Below are positions 42,400 through 51,717 of a DNA stretch of 64,000 nucleotides, in pieces (position 1 is the stretch's first letter; each line of letters starts with the position of its first letter). Both the position numbers and the translations under genes were made by a program. The DNA comes from Pseudocitrobacter vendiensis (GTDB taxonomy: Bacteria; Pseudomonadota; Gammaproteobacteria; Enterobacterales; Enterobacteriaceae). The notes beneath the pieces were generated by a model. The model had not been told where the DNA came from, made no database searches, and saw only the letters and a program-made list of their open reading frames with translations. The stretch covers positions 124,001 through 188,000 of the forward strand of contig NZ_CALSBS010000004.1 of the NCBI RefSeq assembly GCF_943590815.1. The letters are read 5' to 3'.

Positions 42400-43059
42400 A
42401 TGAATACATTATCCCGTTCAGAACGGATAATTTATGAATATATACTTTGCAATGCGCATCGATTATCTACATTATCGGCAAAAACAATCGCCAACGTCAC
42501 ATTTACAACAACAACGTCAGTAAATCGCGTCAGTAAAAAGATGGGGTTTTCCAGCTATACGGAACTTCGATATAAATATCAGTCAACGCACAGTTTTCAA
42601 AGTCAGCACGACGGCGTGAATTATTCCATAGCGGAAAATGAGCTTAATGCGCTCTGTAACGAGTTTAAAAGCGGTCAGCATATCTATTTGTATGCCCGTG
42701 GCGCCACTTTAACCAGCCTCAATTATCTCTCACGCTTTCTCTCAATCGCTGGCATTCCACACTTAACGTTAGTGGATATCCACCAGCTTGCATTAATCAA
42801 CCGGGGCATACTGCTCCTGGTCAGTAAATCCGGTGAAACAGCGGACATTCTCGACATGGCACGTAACGCAAAACGCAAGAACTTACGCGTGATTGCCATT
42901 ACGCAGGCGAACTCCTCGCTGTGTAAACTCGCTTCGCGGGCATGGCATGTTGAATCCAACGAGAACGTGACCACCCTCTATAAAAGAGAAACGCAAATTA
43001 CTATTTTGAATTTTATCGATGGTATTGGCTATCAGCTTTTGGATACCGCTATTAGCTAA
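42400..43059 (+). CDS. MurR/RpiR-family transcriptional regulator
   Basis: A 219-residue regulator with an N-terminal RpiR helix-turn-helix (ERIIYEYILCNAHRLSTLSA, then TTTSVNRVSKKMGFSSYTEL) and a C-terminal SIS sugar-phosphate-binding domain (LVSKSGETADILDMARNAKR; LRVIAITQANSSLCKLA). ATG 42400 follows AAGGA; a frame extending to 42352 is rejected. It is upstream of, and co-oriented with, the fructose-family PTS and mannosidase genes, so it is the likely local regulator sensing a phosphosugar. E. coli mngAB is instead controlled by a GntR-type regulator. Confidence 0.88.
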   Translation: MNTLSRSERIIYEYILCNAHRLSTLSAKTIANVTFTTTTSVNRVSKKMGFSSYTELRYKYQSTHSFQSQHDGVNYSIAENELNALCNEFKSGQHIYLYARGATLTSLNYLSRFLSIAGIPHLTLVDIHQLALINRGILLLVSKSGETADILDMARNAKRKNLRVIAITQANSSLCKLASRAWHVESNENVTTLYKRETQITILNFIDGIGYQLLDTAIS

Positions 43060-43228
43060 CATGAATTCCCCCCACACATTTTACCCGTCAAAAAAAGCCC
43101 CTGCGCAAAAAAACATAAAACAGTTTTATCATACATTCGTTGTACCGCCATACACTTGACTAAAAAAACCGTTCTCTTAAATATACTGTCAGTAAACTAA
43201 ACCAACACCCGATAATGATTCTATTAAT

Positions 43229-43248
43229 ATCGTTTTATAAAGAACGAT
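43229..43248. promoter_or_regulatory. Candidate RpiR-type operator before the fructose-family PTS gene
   Basis: ATCGTT (43229–43234) and AACGAT (43243–43248) form a perfect inverted repeat with an 8-bp AT-rich spacer, 65 bp before the PTS start. TTGACT with AT-rich -10-like sequence lies upstream around 43157–43195. The motif resembles operators of phosphosugar-responsive regulators; the link is inference. Confidence 0.5.
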
Positions 43249-43312
43249 TATGTTAGCCACCATGAATAATTAACTCAAATAACATAACAAATCGCACCAT
43301 TTTGGGGGATAT

Positions 43313-45271
43313 ATGTTGTTAAGTGATGTAACATCTCAGGAATTAATCCTTCTTGACCAGGAGTGGTCCAACCGCGAAACCATTCTTGATAACCTCACCA
43401 CCCTGCTGTTTGAAAAGGGAAAGATCGGCGATAAAACCGCATTTCTGCACGCCGTCTGGGAACGAGAGAATATATCCGAAACCGGATTCGAACATGGTAT
43501 CGCCATACCTCATGGAAAATCCCCTACAGTTAAAGAGCCCGCCTTTGCCGTCGCTCGCCTGAAGCAACCCATTGCGGATTGGCCCACCATGGATGGCGAA
43601 GACAACGTCTCATTAGTCTTTCTGTTAGCCGTTCCACAAGGAGATGATGATGGGCATTTGCGTTTGCTCTCAACGCTAAGCCTGGCGCTGATGGATGAAA
43701 ACAATGTTCGCGCGTTAAAGGCCGCTCCCACGATTGAAGCATTTCTGAGCCTACTCGATAACCATCACGCTGGCACAGAAAAGCCTCTCGTTAATGATAC
43801 GGGCCAGAGCATTATTGTGATCACGTCCTGCTCCGCCGGGATCGCCCACACCTATATGGCAGCGGAAGCGCTGGAAAAAGCCGGAGCTGCCCGCGGGATC
43901 CGCGTATTTAGTGAAAAACAGGGCGCAAACGGTATTGAAGATGCCGTGAATGCCGGGCAAATAGCCCAGGCAAGTGGCGTTATTTTTGCCGCCGCGCTGC
44001 CGCCAAAAGGGAAAGCCCGGTTTAACGGGAAAGCCTTCATCAACACGTCGGTTTCAGAACCATTAAAGGATGCCGACGGGCTAATTGATCGCTTACTCAC
44101 TCACCCGGATGGCATGGTCAACGAAGCCGAAAACGGCGATCGCCAGGCAAGCCCGAATACACTCTCTTTTGGCAGACAAATTTATCAGGGGATCTCTACC
44201 GGGATCTCTTACATGATTCCGGTGATTGTCGCCGCGGGTTTGATGATGGGGATCGGTCAGTTACTTGCCAGCACGCTGGGCATCACAGATATCGGCAACA
44301 ATAGCTATGCCAGCAACGACAATACCTTACTGATTATTTGCCACTTTTTAACGCTCTATGGCGCCATGATCATGAAGTTCATGTATCCGGTTTTCGCCGC
44401 CTACATGGCCTATAGCATTGCCGACAGACCAGGCCTGGTTCCGGGATTTGTCGGGGGCGCTTTCGCTGGCGGGTTGCATTACACCTTCTGGTCTGTGACT
44501 GGCGGCATTCCCTCTGGTTTTCTCGGTGCTCTGATTCTGGGTGCGCTGGCGGGATTTATCGCTAACTATCTCAACCACCATATTCGTCTGCATAAGCACC
44601 TGCAGGCGATGAAACCGATGTTGATAGTACCGGGGCTTTCCGTCCTGATTCTCTTCTTTATCAATTTCTATTTTGTCGATCCTGTTTTCGGTGGCCTTAA
44701 CCGCTTCCTTCAGCAGTTTATTACCGAGCACGGCACCTCCAGCACGTTGACACTGGCCGTCATCATCGCCTCGCTCACCGCTTTCGACCTGGGCGGCCCG
44801 GTCAATAAATCCGCCGGTGCGATTGCCATTGGGCTGGCAGCAGATCACATTTTCCCCCTCACTGCCAGAGTGTTGGGGATCGTTATCCCCCCCATTGGTA
44901 TTGGCCTGGCCACGCTTATCGATCGTTTTATCGTTCGCCAGCGCGTGTTTGACGATAACCTGCGCGTCACAGGCACCACATCATTAATTCTGGGATTTCT
45001 GGCCATTGGCGAAGGTGCGATTCCCTTTATGCTGAAAAACCCAATCATTACGATTTCAATCAATATCATTGGCGCTGTAATAGGCGCGTTAATCGCCATT
45101 AGCCTGGGTTCCGTGCAATGGCTTCCCCTCCCCGCCGTATGGGGTTGGCCGTTAGTGCAAAACCTTCCGGCGTATCTTTGCGGCATGGGCGCCGGGATTG
45201 TCTTCATTGCTTTCGCCAATGTTCTGATTCGCTACTACTTCATCAAAGTTGGCAAGATAACACTGAATTGA
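43313..45271 (+). CDS. PTS EIIABC, fructose family (MngA-like)
   Basis: A 652-residue three-domain permease. IIA (about 1–150) has the phospho-His67 in IAIPHGKSPTVKEPAFAV. IIB (about 165–260) has the phospho-Cys173 in ITSCSAGIAHTYMAAEALE. IIC (about 285–645) is the membrane domain, with FDLGGPVNKSAGAIAIGLAA and GEGAIPFMLKNP. Domain order and the CxAGIAHT motif match E. coli MngA, the 2-O-alpha-mannosyl-glycerate importer, but the two are clearly divergent. Context with a mannosidase supports a mannosylated or glucosylated substrate. It is followed by the mannosidase gene after 17 bases. Confidence 0.88.
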   Translation: MLLSDVTSQELILLDQEWSNRETILDNLTTLLFEKGKIGDKTAFLHAVWERENISETGFEHGIAIPHGKSPTVKEPAFAVARLKQPIADWPTMDGEDNVSLVFLLAVPQGDDDGHLRLLSTLSLALMDENNVRALKAAPTIEAFLSLLDNHHAGTEKPLVNDTGQSIIVITSCSAGIAHTYMAAEALEKAGAARGIRVFSEKQGANGIEDAVNAGQIAQASGVIFAAALPPKGKARFNGKAFINTSVSEPLKDADGLIDRLLTHPDGMVNEAENGDRQASPNTLSFGRQIYQGISTGISYMIPVIVAAGLMMGIGQLLASTLGITDIGNNSYASNDNTLLIICHFLTLYGAMIMKFMYPVFAAYMAYSIADRPGLVPGFVGGAFAGGLHYTFWSVTGGIPSGFLGALILGALAGFIANYLNHHIRLHKHLQAMKPMLIVPGLSVLILFFINFYFVDPVFGGLNRFLQQFITEHGTSSTLTLAVIIASLTAFDLGGPVNKSAGAIAIGLAADHIFPLTARVLGIVIPPIGIGLATLIDRFIVRQRVFDDNLRVTGTTSLILGFLAIGEGAIPFMLKNPIITISINIIGAVIGALIAISLGSVQWLPLPAVWGWPLVQNLPAYLCGMGAGIVFIAFANVLIRYYFIKVGKITLN

Positions 45272-45288
45272 CCAGGAGATTTACGCAA

Positions 45289-47961
45289 ATGACGTCAAAA
45301 CACGTCTATGTTGTTCCGCACTGCCATTGGGATGCTGAGTGGTATTTTACCTGCGAGGACTCGCATATTCTGCTCATCGAGAATATTGATTATCTGCTGG
45401 ATTTGCTGGAAGGCGATGCAACCTTTCCCAGCTATTCCTTTGATGGTCTCGCTATCGTTCTCGACGATTATTTGCAGGTGCGCCCTGAGAACGCCTCACG
45501 TATCGCCGAACTGGTCCGTCAGAAACGGCTTTACGTCGGCCCCTGGTACACCCAGTGTGATTCGTTGTTAATTCGTACAGAGTCGCTAATCCGTAATCTG
45601 CAATACGGTATTCGCACCGCGAAACAGTTTGGGCATAGCATGAATGTCGGCTATTTACCGGATATTTTCGGCCAGCACGCCTATCTTCCGGCGATATTCA
45701 CCGATGCGGGTATTGATTATTGCGTTCTGCAACGCGGCATTTATACCGATCAAATCCGCGGCGATTTGAATTTCCTCTGGCAGGCGCCGAATCATAGAAC
45801 CGTAGCGACTAACTATATGTATTACGGCTACGGTCCGGGAAAATTCCTCTCCACTGATACCGATTATCTCAATCATCGCCTGCTGCCTATTCTTGAACGG
45901 CTAAGCGCCATGAATAGCCACACCGATAACCTGCTCCTGCCTTGCGGCGGCGATCAGGTTTTGCCGAATGCGCAATTCCCGCAAACGGTCAAGGCGTTGA
46001 ATCAACGGGATACGCCTTACCACTTTACAATGTCCAGCTATGAAGAGTACATGCAGGAGACCTGGAAAGAGCGCTCTTTTAATAACGTCATTGAGGGCGA
46101 ACTTTTTGCCTGCCAGAAATCGCGTATCCACCGCACGTGTCACTCAACGCGCGCGGATATAAAACGCCAGACGTGGCAAACCGAACATCTGCTGCTCGAT
46201 CAACTGGAACCGCTCACCGTGATCGCGTCCCAGCTCGGCATACATTGGCCGCAGCCGATGATGGATGCGTTATGGAAAAAGGTTTTCTCTGCTCATGCGC
46301 ATAACGGCATTGAAGCCACAAATGCTGATCCGGTAAACCACAATATTAAACATCGTCTTATCAGCGTGGAGCGTTCGGCTCTCAGTCTTATTAACCTGCT
46401 GAAAAAGAAAATCAGCCACGCAATCAGCCAGCAAATGGCGCAGGACAATATTCTTGTCGTGTTTAACGGCGACGTCAGCCCATTAAATCGGTTGGTCCAT
46501 GCCGTCGTCTTCACTAAAGATAAAGGCATCGCCCTTAAGCGGGGGAGTAAACCCGTTGAATGTACGGTGCTCAATCAACAGGAGCTGGATGGTGGTCAGC
46601 GGGTGATTGTCACCGCGGCAGGCGAGAAGCTGGAGCAGGTCGATAATTACTATCGCAGTGAAATTCTCTTTCCTGCGCAAGGCATTAACGGGCTTGGCTA
46701 TCAAACCTACGAGATAACAGAGGCGAGTGCAGCGATGATGCTGACGCAGACGGCGCGTCAGACCATTGAGAGCGATCGTTATCGCGTGAGCCTGAACGAC
46801 GGCAAATTAGCACTGGAAAATCGCATTACCCGGCAGTGCGTAGAAGATTTCTTAACCTTCGTTGACTGTGGCGACAACGGTGACGAGTTCGATTTCGCAC
46901 CGCTTGAAACGGAACAGCCGATCATCAGTAGGGCATTTACCCTTCTCGCCAGCGAGGTCAGCCCGATGGTCAGCCGAATGACGCTGGAATCGACGCTGAA
47001 GTTACCACAGGATATCCCACAGCGACTGGAGGGGCACTGTACTTCAGCGCTTCTGATCCATACCACCATCGAACTGCGTCAGCATGAAAATTATGTTCGC
47101 GTAACCCATAGTCTGGTGAATCAGGCGGATAATCATCGCCTGCGCGTATACCTTAAAACCCCCGTCAAAACCCCCCTTGATTCTTATGCCGATCAAGGCT
47201 TCTCGTTGCTGCGTCGCGACAACATTAGCCCCTATGTCACTGACTGGCGCGAGCAGGGTTTTGTCGAAAAACCGATGCCTATCTACACGATGGAAAACTG
47301 TGTTGCATTGCGTAATGACGACCACTTCTTCGGCGTAATCACTAAAGGGATTAAGGAATATGAAGTCTTCCCTGCCGAAGACACGCTGGCGTTAACGCTG
47401 TTTCGTAGCGTCGGGCTATTGGGTAAAGATGATACGCTGTGGCGACCAGGGCGTGCGTCAGGCATTAACAACAAGGTTGTTGAGACACCCGACGCGCAAA
47501 TGCATCAGGCCATGACGTTCGATTATGCGCTCGTCATGGATAGCCAGGTTGATGACGCGACGCTCATGCTCTCCTGCCATCACTATCGTGAACACTATCT
47601 GACGTATCAACTCCAGCAGTTGAATACCTTTGAGGAACGTCTTGAGCGCTTCACCATTCCGCTCCCGACAACAAAAATTCCCCCATCAGCGGCATGGCTC
47701 TCTCAGGATAATCCTCGGATCATGATAAGCATGTGCAGGCCTGGAGAATGCGCTGGAGAGTTTATCCTTCGCCTGTTTAACCCAGGCGAAACCCCACAGC
47801 CGCTATTTTTCTCCTCTTCCTGTGATTATCAACTCTCAATGCTGACCTTACAGGAGGAACGCCGCGAGCCCGTAAATAGCCCCCTTACCCTTGCCGCCAG
47901 AGATTACATTACGCTTGCCGTGAGAATGATTGACGGGCCCGAGCATGCGCCGGGTGCATGA
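45289..47961 (+). CDS. GH38 alpha-mannosidase, MngB-like
   Basis: An 890-residue cytoplasmic glycosidase related to E. coli MngB, which hydrolyses 6-phosphomannosyl-glycerate. ATG 45289 has AGGAG upstream; the frame open to 45118 overlaps the PTS gene and is rejected. The N-terminal barrel shows Zn2+ ligands His11/Asp15-type in VPHCHWDAEWYF and the probable nucleophile Asp125 in YLPDIFGQ. The third conserved motif reads HAHNG (336–340), with Asn where MngB and most relatives have Asp. The C-terminal beta-rich domains are complete (GVGLLGKDD-like SVGLLGKDDTLWRPGRASG; ILRLFNPGE). Confidence 0.88.
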   Translation: MTSKHVYVVPHCHWDAEWYFTCEDSHILLIENIDYLLDLLEGDATFPSYSFDGLAIVLDDYLQVRPENASRIAELVRQKRLYVGPWYTQCDSLLIRTESLIRNLQYGIRTAKQFGHSMNVGYLPDIFGQHAYLPAIFTDAGIDYCVLQRGIYTDQIRGDLNFLWQAPNHRTVATNYMYYGYGPGKFLSTDTDYLNHRLLPILERLSAMNSHTDNLLLPCGGDQVLPNAQFPQTVKALNQRDTPYHFTMSSYEEYMQETWKERSFNNVIEGELFACQKSRIHRTCHSTRADIKRQTWQTEHLLLDQLEPLTVIASQLGIHWPQPMMDALWKKVFSAHAHNGIEATNADPVNHNIKHRLISVERSALSLINLLKKKISHAISQQMAQDNILVVFNGDVSPLNRLVHAVVFTKDKGIALKRGSKPVECTVLNQQELDGGQRVIVTAAGEKLEQVDNYYRSEILFPAQGINGLGYQTYEITEASAAMMLTQTARQTIESDRYRVSLNDGKLALENRITRQCVEDFLTFVDCGDNGDEFDFAPLETEQPIISRAFTLLASEVSPMVSRMTLESTLKLPQDIPQRLEGHCTSALLIHTTIELRQHENYVRVTHSLVNQADNHRLRVYLKTPVKTPLDSYADQGFSLLRRDNISPYVTDWREQGFVEKPMPIYTMENCVALRNDDHFFGVITKGIKEYEVFPAEDTLALTLFRSVGLLGKDDTLWRPGRASGINNKVVETPDAQMHQAMTFDYALVMDSQVDDATLMLSCHHYREHYLTYQLQQLNTFEERLERFTIPLPTTKIPPSAAWLSQDNPRIMISMCRPGECAGEFILRLFNPGETPQPLFFSSSCDYQLSMLTLQEERREPVNSPLTLAARDYITLAVRMIDGPEHAPGA

Positions 47962-47974
47962 ATAACAGATAAGG

Positions 47975-47993
47975 GGCGCACCGGTAGTGCGCC
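47975..47993 (+). other. Hairpin between mannosidase and phosphorylase genes
   Basis: GGCGCAC (47975–47981) pairs with GTGCGCC (47987–47993). No U-run follows, so it is an intercistronic hairpin rather than a complete terminator. Confidence 0.55.
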
Positions 47994-48026
47994 TCAGAAC
48001 ACAAGCATTCTCCACAGGACCTGTTT

Positions 48027-49733
48027 ATGACCCCAACATCCATTACCGCCCTTCGCCCTCAGATCGTCTCGCTTATTGAGGCACTATATCCAGGACAAGA
48101 GTCTCCGCGAATTGCTGAGGCGATCCTGTCCTGCGCGCAAAAGTGGCATACAGAGGCCCGGCACTTTTCGCCACTCGATGAAAAAACCGTTTATTTCATT
48201 ACCTATGGCGATGCGATTTCCGCCGCAACGGGTACGCCACTACAGGCGCTGCATACCTTTGCCCGCCGGTTCCTGGCTCCGACCGTGAGTGATATTCACC
48301 TGCTTCCGATGTTCCCTTACAGTTCGGATGACGGATTCAGCGTGATTGATTATTACGGCGTCGATCCTGCATTGGGTTCATGGTCGGATATTCAGGCGTT
48401 ATCTGGCGACTTTTCTCTGATGTTTGACTGTGTCATCAATCATATTTCCCAACACAGCGAATGGTTTACTGAATATCTGAAGGGTAACCCTGACTATCAA
48501 CACTTCTTTATTGAAGCGGATAAAAACGCCAATTATCAAAATGTGGTTCGCCCCAGAACATCACCGCTATTTAGTGCGTTTACGCGTCGTGATGGGAAGT
48601 GCGTACAAATCTGGACAACATTCAGCGACGATCAGATCGATCTTAATTTCAATGAACCTGACGTCTTACTCGAAAGCATTAATATCCTGCTTTATTACGC
48701 CGCACATGGCGCGACATCTATCCGCCTTGATGCGATTGGCTTTATCTGGAAAGCGTCTGGCACAACCTGTATTCATCTTCCGCAAGCGCACCAGATTATT
48801 CGCCTGTGGCGATTGCTGTTGGATGCCATATTTCCGGGCTGCCGCATTATTACTGAAACCAACGTGCCTCATCAGGAGAATATTGCCTATTTTGGTCAGG
48901 GCGACGAAGCGCAGATGGTGTATCAGTTCCCTTTACCACCACTCACGCTACACGCCTTTTTGCGCGGCAATGCACGCTGGCTGCGTCAATGGTCGACATC
49001 GCTGGATAACGAGCTGTTGCCACCGGGAGCGACGTTCTTTAATTTCCTCGCCAGCCACGATGGCATTGGACTCAGGCCAACGGAAAACCTGCTGGATAAT
49101 GCGGAAAGAGATTTTCTGGTCAGCGAAACGCTGCGTAAAAAAGGACGCGTCTCGTGGAAAAATAATAGTGATGGTTCCACATCGCCCTATGAATTAAACA
49201 TTAACTATCTCAGCGCCCTGAGCGAGCCGGGCGATAGCAATGCCATCAAAGTGGCAAAAACGACGGCCGCTCACGCAATTCTCATGGCATTAAAAGGCGT
49301 TCCCGCTATTTACTACCACAGCCTGCTGGGCAGCGAAAACGATCTTGCTGGCGTTGAACAATCGGGCATCAATCGCCGCATTAATCGAGAGAAACTCACC
49401 TTAGAAGCATTAGAGCCAGACCTGTTGGCGCCGCATCATCTGCGATGCATGATCTTCAGTGCGCTCAAACAATTGCTTGTGATTCGCAAAGCTCATCCGG
49501 CCTTTTCACCCGCGGCAACGCAGACAACGCTCGCGCTTGCGGACGCGTTTTTTGGCGTGCGTCGTCATGATGTTGTCTCGGGAGAAATGATAACCTGCGT
49601 TGTGAATGTGACTGGAGAAGCGCAGCCACTCGCGCTGGATATCAACGGCGAGTGTCTATTCACTGGCGAGAAAATTCAGGGGGCCATCACGCTTCAACCC
49701 TGGCAGATATGCTGGATAAATCACACCGCATAG
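48027..49733 (+). CDS. GH13 subfamily 18 glycoside phosphorylase (YcjM-like)
   Basis: A 568-residue enzyme of the sucrose/glucosylglycerate phosphorylase group, close to E. coli YcjM. Catalytic residues are visible: nucleophile Asp235 in SIRLDAIGFIWK, acid/base Glu277 in IITETNVP, and transition-state stabiliser Asp345 in FLASHDGIGLRP. FDCVINHISQHSEWF and PMFPYSSDDGFSVIDY are subfamily signatures. Known members split an alpha-glucoside with phosphate to glucose 1-phosphate. The YcjM group is linked to glucosylglycerate, which would fit the MngA/MngB-like neighbours. The exact substrate is inference. Confidence 0.85.
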   Translation: MTPTSITALRPQIVSLIEALYPGQESPRIAEAILSCAQKWHTEARHFSPLDEKTVYFITYGDAISAATGTPLQALHTFARRFLAPTVSDIHLLPMFPYSSDDGFSVIDYYGVDPALGSWSDIQALSGDFSLMFDCVINHISQHSEWFTEYLKGNPDYQHFFIEADKNANYQNVVRPRTSPLFSAFTRRDGKCVQIWTTFSDDQIDLNFNEPDVLLESINILLYYAAHGATSIRLDAIGFIWKASGTTCIHLPQAHQIIRLWRLLLDAIFPGCRIITETNVPHQENIAYFGQGDEAQMVYQFPLPPLTLHAFLRGNARWLRQWSTSLDNELLPPGATFFNFLASHDGIGLRPTENLLDNAERDFLVSETLRKKGRVSWKNNSDGSTSPYELNINYLSALSEPGDSNAIKVAKTTAAHAILMALKGVPAIYYHSLLGSENDLAGVEQSGINRRINREKLTLEALEPDLLAPHHLRCMIFSALKQLLVIRKAHPAFSPAATQTTLALADAFFGVRRHDVVSGEMITCVVNVTGEAQPLALDINGECLFTGEKIQGAITLQPWQICWINHTA

Positions 49734-49741
49734 ACGTAGCA

Positions 49742-49767
49742 ATATGCCCGTAGCGATACGGGCATAT
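49742..49767. terminator. Hairpin at the rihC-side end of the island
   Basis: ATATGCCCGTA (49742–49752) pairs with TACGGGCATAT (49757–49767) around GCGA. It sits in the 51-bp convergent gap between the phosphorylase gene and rihC. A classic U-run is missing on both strands. Confidence 0.6.
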
Positions 49768-49784
49768 GACATTACATCCTGCAA

Positions 49785-50699
49785 CTAGGGTGCGGCTGCC
49801 AGCACCTCCGCCACCCACGCGCGGAATCCGTCCACATCCAGCCCCAGCGCAACCTGCACATTCGCCGGTTGGCCGAGTCGGCCCTCAATGTCTACAACTG
49901 TAGTACCGGCGGTGTACGTTCCCTGCGTCTCGACCGCGACAAAGCACGGTTTCAGGGTAAACAGCTCCGGGCGTACCAGCCACGCAATAGCGCAGAGGTC
50001 GTGCATGCGCAGGCCACTTTGCATGCTGCCGCTACGGTAGTGGCTGAACAGCGAGTGCAGCATTTTGCCAGTTTTGTTGAGCACCGGGAGCGTGGCCAGA
50101 TACTCTGGCGTCAGGACGGCCTGGTTAGTCACATCCAGACCGCACATCACAATCTCCAGCCCGCTCTGGAAGACTTGTGCGGCAGCTTCCGGGTCGATGG
50201 CGATGTTGAATTCGGCGTTTGGCGTGAAGTTACCGCGCCCGGCTGAGCCGCCCATAATCACCAGGCGGCGGATATTAAACTGACACTCCGGATACTGAGA
50301 GAGCAGTAGCGCGATATTAGTGAGCGGTCCAATCGCAACCAGAGTGACAGGTTCAGGCGAATGCATCAGCGCATCGCGAATGGCGATAAACGCCGGTTTC
50401 TCCAGCGGTTGGCGCTGATGTTCGGTAAAGTCATAACCTTCCATACCCGACTGCCCGTGCACATAGGCCGCGTCGCGCAGCGGGCGCACCAATGGCTTTG
50501 CCGCCCCCTGCGCCAGCGGAACGTTTGCCTCCCAGAAATGCAGCAACTGGAGGGCGTTACGCGTGGTCTTTTCGACGGAAACGTTGCCCGCCACGGTGGT
50601 CATTAACTGGAGATCCAGCGCCGGGGAAAACAAAGCAGCCGCAATGGCAGCGGCATCGTCAATGCCAGGATCGGTATCAAGAATAATCGGCAGGCGCAT
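49785..50699 (-). CDS. rihC: Ribonucleoside hydrolase RihC
   Basis: RihC hydrolyses purine and pyrimidine ribonucleosides to ribose and base. The 304-residue length equals E. coli. The Ca2+-binding signature [14 protein letters not shown] is at the N-terminus, [20 protein letters not shown] follows, and [14 protein letters not shown] supplies the catalytic histidine. It marks the right border of the accessory island; in E. coli its neighbour is dapB. Confidence 0.96.
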   Translation of the reverse strand: MRLPIILDTDPGIDDAAAIAAALFSPALDLQLMTTVAGNVSVEKTTRNALQLLHFWEANVPLAQGAAKPLVRPLRDAAYVHGQSGMEGYDFTEHQRQPLEKPAFIAIRDALMHSPEPVTLVAIGPLTNIALLLSQYPECQFNIRRLVIMGGSAGRGNFTPNAEFNIAIDPEAAAQVFQSGLEIVMCGLDVTNQAVLTPEYLATLPVLNKTGKMLHSLFSHYRSGSMQSGLRMHDLCAIAWLVRPELFTLKPCFVAVETQGTYTAGTTVVDIEGRLGQPANVQVALGLDVDGFRAWVAEVLAAAP

Positions 50700-50712
50700 A
50701 TTTCCTCCATAA

Positions 50713-50739
50713 AAAAATGCCAGACATTAAGTCTGGCAT
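50713..50739 (-). terminator. Terminator of the ispH operon
   Basis: ATGCCAGAC (50717–50725) pairs with GTCTGGCAT (50731–50739) around a 5-base loop. On the minus strand a run of seven U follows. It lies about 26 bases after the ispH stop and just upstream of rihC. Confidence 0.88.
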
Positions 50740-50765
50740 ATTGTCATATTTATGAAGGTAATAAC

Positions 50766-51716
50766 TTACTCGACTTCACGAACATCCACTCGCAGCTCGC
50801 GCGGGACTTCAAAGACAATGTTCTCTTCACGACCTTCCAGCGGGATGGCTTCGCCTCCGCCGAGGGTTTGCAGGCGCGCAATCACATTCTGCACCAGAAT
50901 GTCTGGCGCGGAAGCCCCGGCGGTCACACCGACACAGGCGGCGTCTTTCACCCACTCTTCCTGGATATCTGTGGCATCGTCAATCAGATAGGCCGCTTTG
51001 CCCATCCGCTGTGCCAGTTCAGCCAGACGGTTGGAGTTAGAGGAGTTTTTCGAGCCCACGACCAGCACCACATCAGCCTGTTCCGCCAGCGAACGCACGG
51101 CTTCCTGACGGTTAGTGGTGGCGTAGCAGATATCATCTTTACGCGGGCCAACGATTTTCGGGAAGCGCTTGCGCAGCGCATCAATCACATCAGACGTATC
51201 GTCAACGGAGAGCGTGGTCTGGGTCATAAACGACAGTTTGGCGTCGTTTTTAACATCCAGTGTCCAGACATCTTCCGGCGATTCCACCAGGTACATTCCC
51301 CCTTCAGGGTTGCTGTACTGACCCATCGTGCCTTCCACTTCCGGGTGACCGGCGTGGCCAATCAGAATGGATTCTTCACCACGACGGCTGGCGCGAGCCA
51401 CTTCCATATGAACTTTGGTCACCAGCGGACAGGTGGCATCGAAGACTGTCAGGTCGCGGTTTTTCGCTTCGTTACGCACAGCCTGCGAAACACCGTGAGC
51501 GGAGAAAATCAGAATCGCGCCGTCCGGCACTTCACTGATCTGCTCGATGAAAATCGCCCCGCGCTCGCGCAGGCTGTCGACCACATAACGGTTGTGTACC
51601 ACTTCATGACGCACGTAGATTGGCGCGCCGTAAATCGCCAGCGCGTTTTCAACAATGCTGATAGCGCGGTCTACACCTGCGCAAAAGCCGCGCGGGTTAG
51701 CCAACAGGATCTGCAT
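50766..51716 (-). CDS. ispH: 4-hydroxy-3-methylbut-2-enyl diphosphate reductase IspH
   Basis: IspH is the last enzyme of the MEP isoprenoid pathway, a [4Fe-4S] protein making IPP and DMAPP. ATG 51716 ([17 protein letters not shown]) gives 316 residues, the E. coli length; the longer frame to 51902 runs into fkpB. Cluster cysteines are in [17 protein letters not shown] and [10 protein letters not shown]; the catalytic Glu lies in [12 protein letters not shown]. The start is one base after the fkpB stop. Last gene of ribF-ileS-lspA-fkpB-ispH. Confidence 0.97.
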   Translation of the reverse strand: MQILLANPRGFCAGVDRAISIVENALAIYGAPIYVRHEVVHNRYVVDSLRERGAIFIEQISEVPDGAILIFSAHGVSQAVRNEAKNRDLTVFDATCPLVTKVHMEVARASRRGEESILIGHAGHPEVEGTMGQYSNPEGGMYLVESPEDVWTLDVKNDAKLSFMTQTTLSVDDTSDVIDALRKRFPKIVGPRKDDICYATTNRQEAVRSLAEQADVVLVVGSKNSSNSNRLAELAQRMGKAAYLIDDATDIQEEWVKDAACVGVTAGASAPDILVQNVIARLQTLGGGEAIPLEGREENIVFEVPRELRVDVREVE

Positions 51717-51717
51717 T

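Noticed and set aside
45118-45288. Longer mannosidase with an N-terminal extension from 45118
   Set aside because: The extension lies inside the PTS gene in another frame, and ATG 45289 has a good ribosome binding site and starts at the family N-terminus.
49742-49767. Attachment-site or mobile-element end at the rihC border
   Set aside because: The hairpin here has no matching repeat at the dapB border, and no integrase or transposase gene is in the island.
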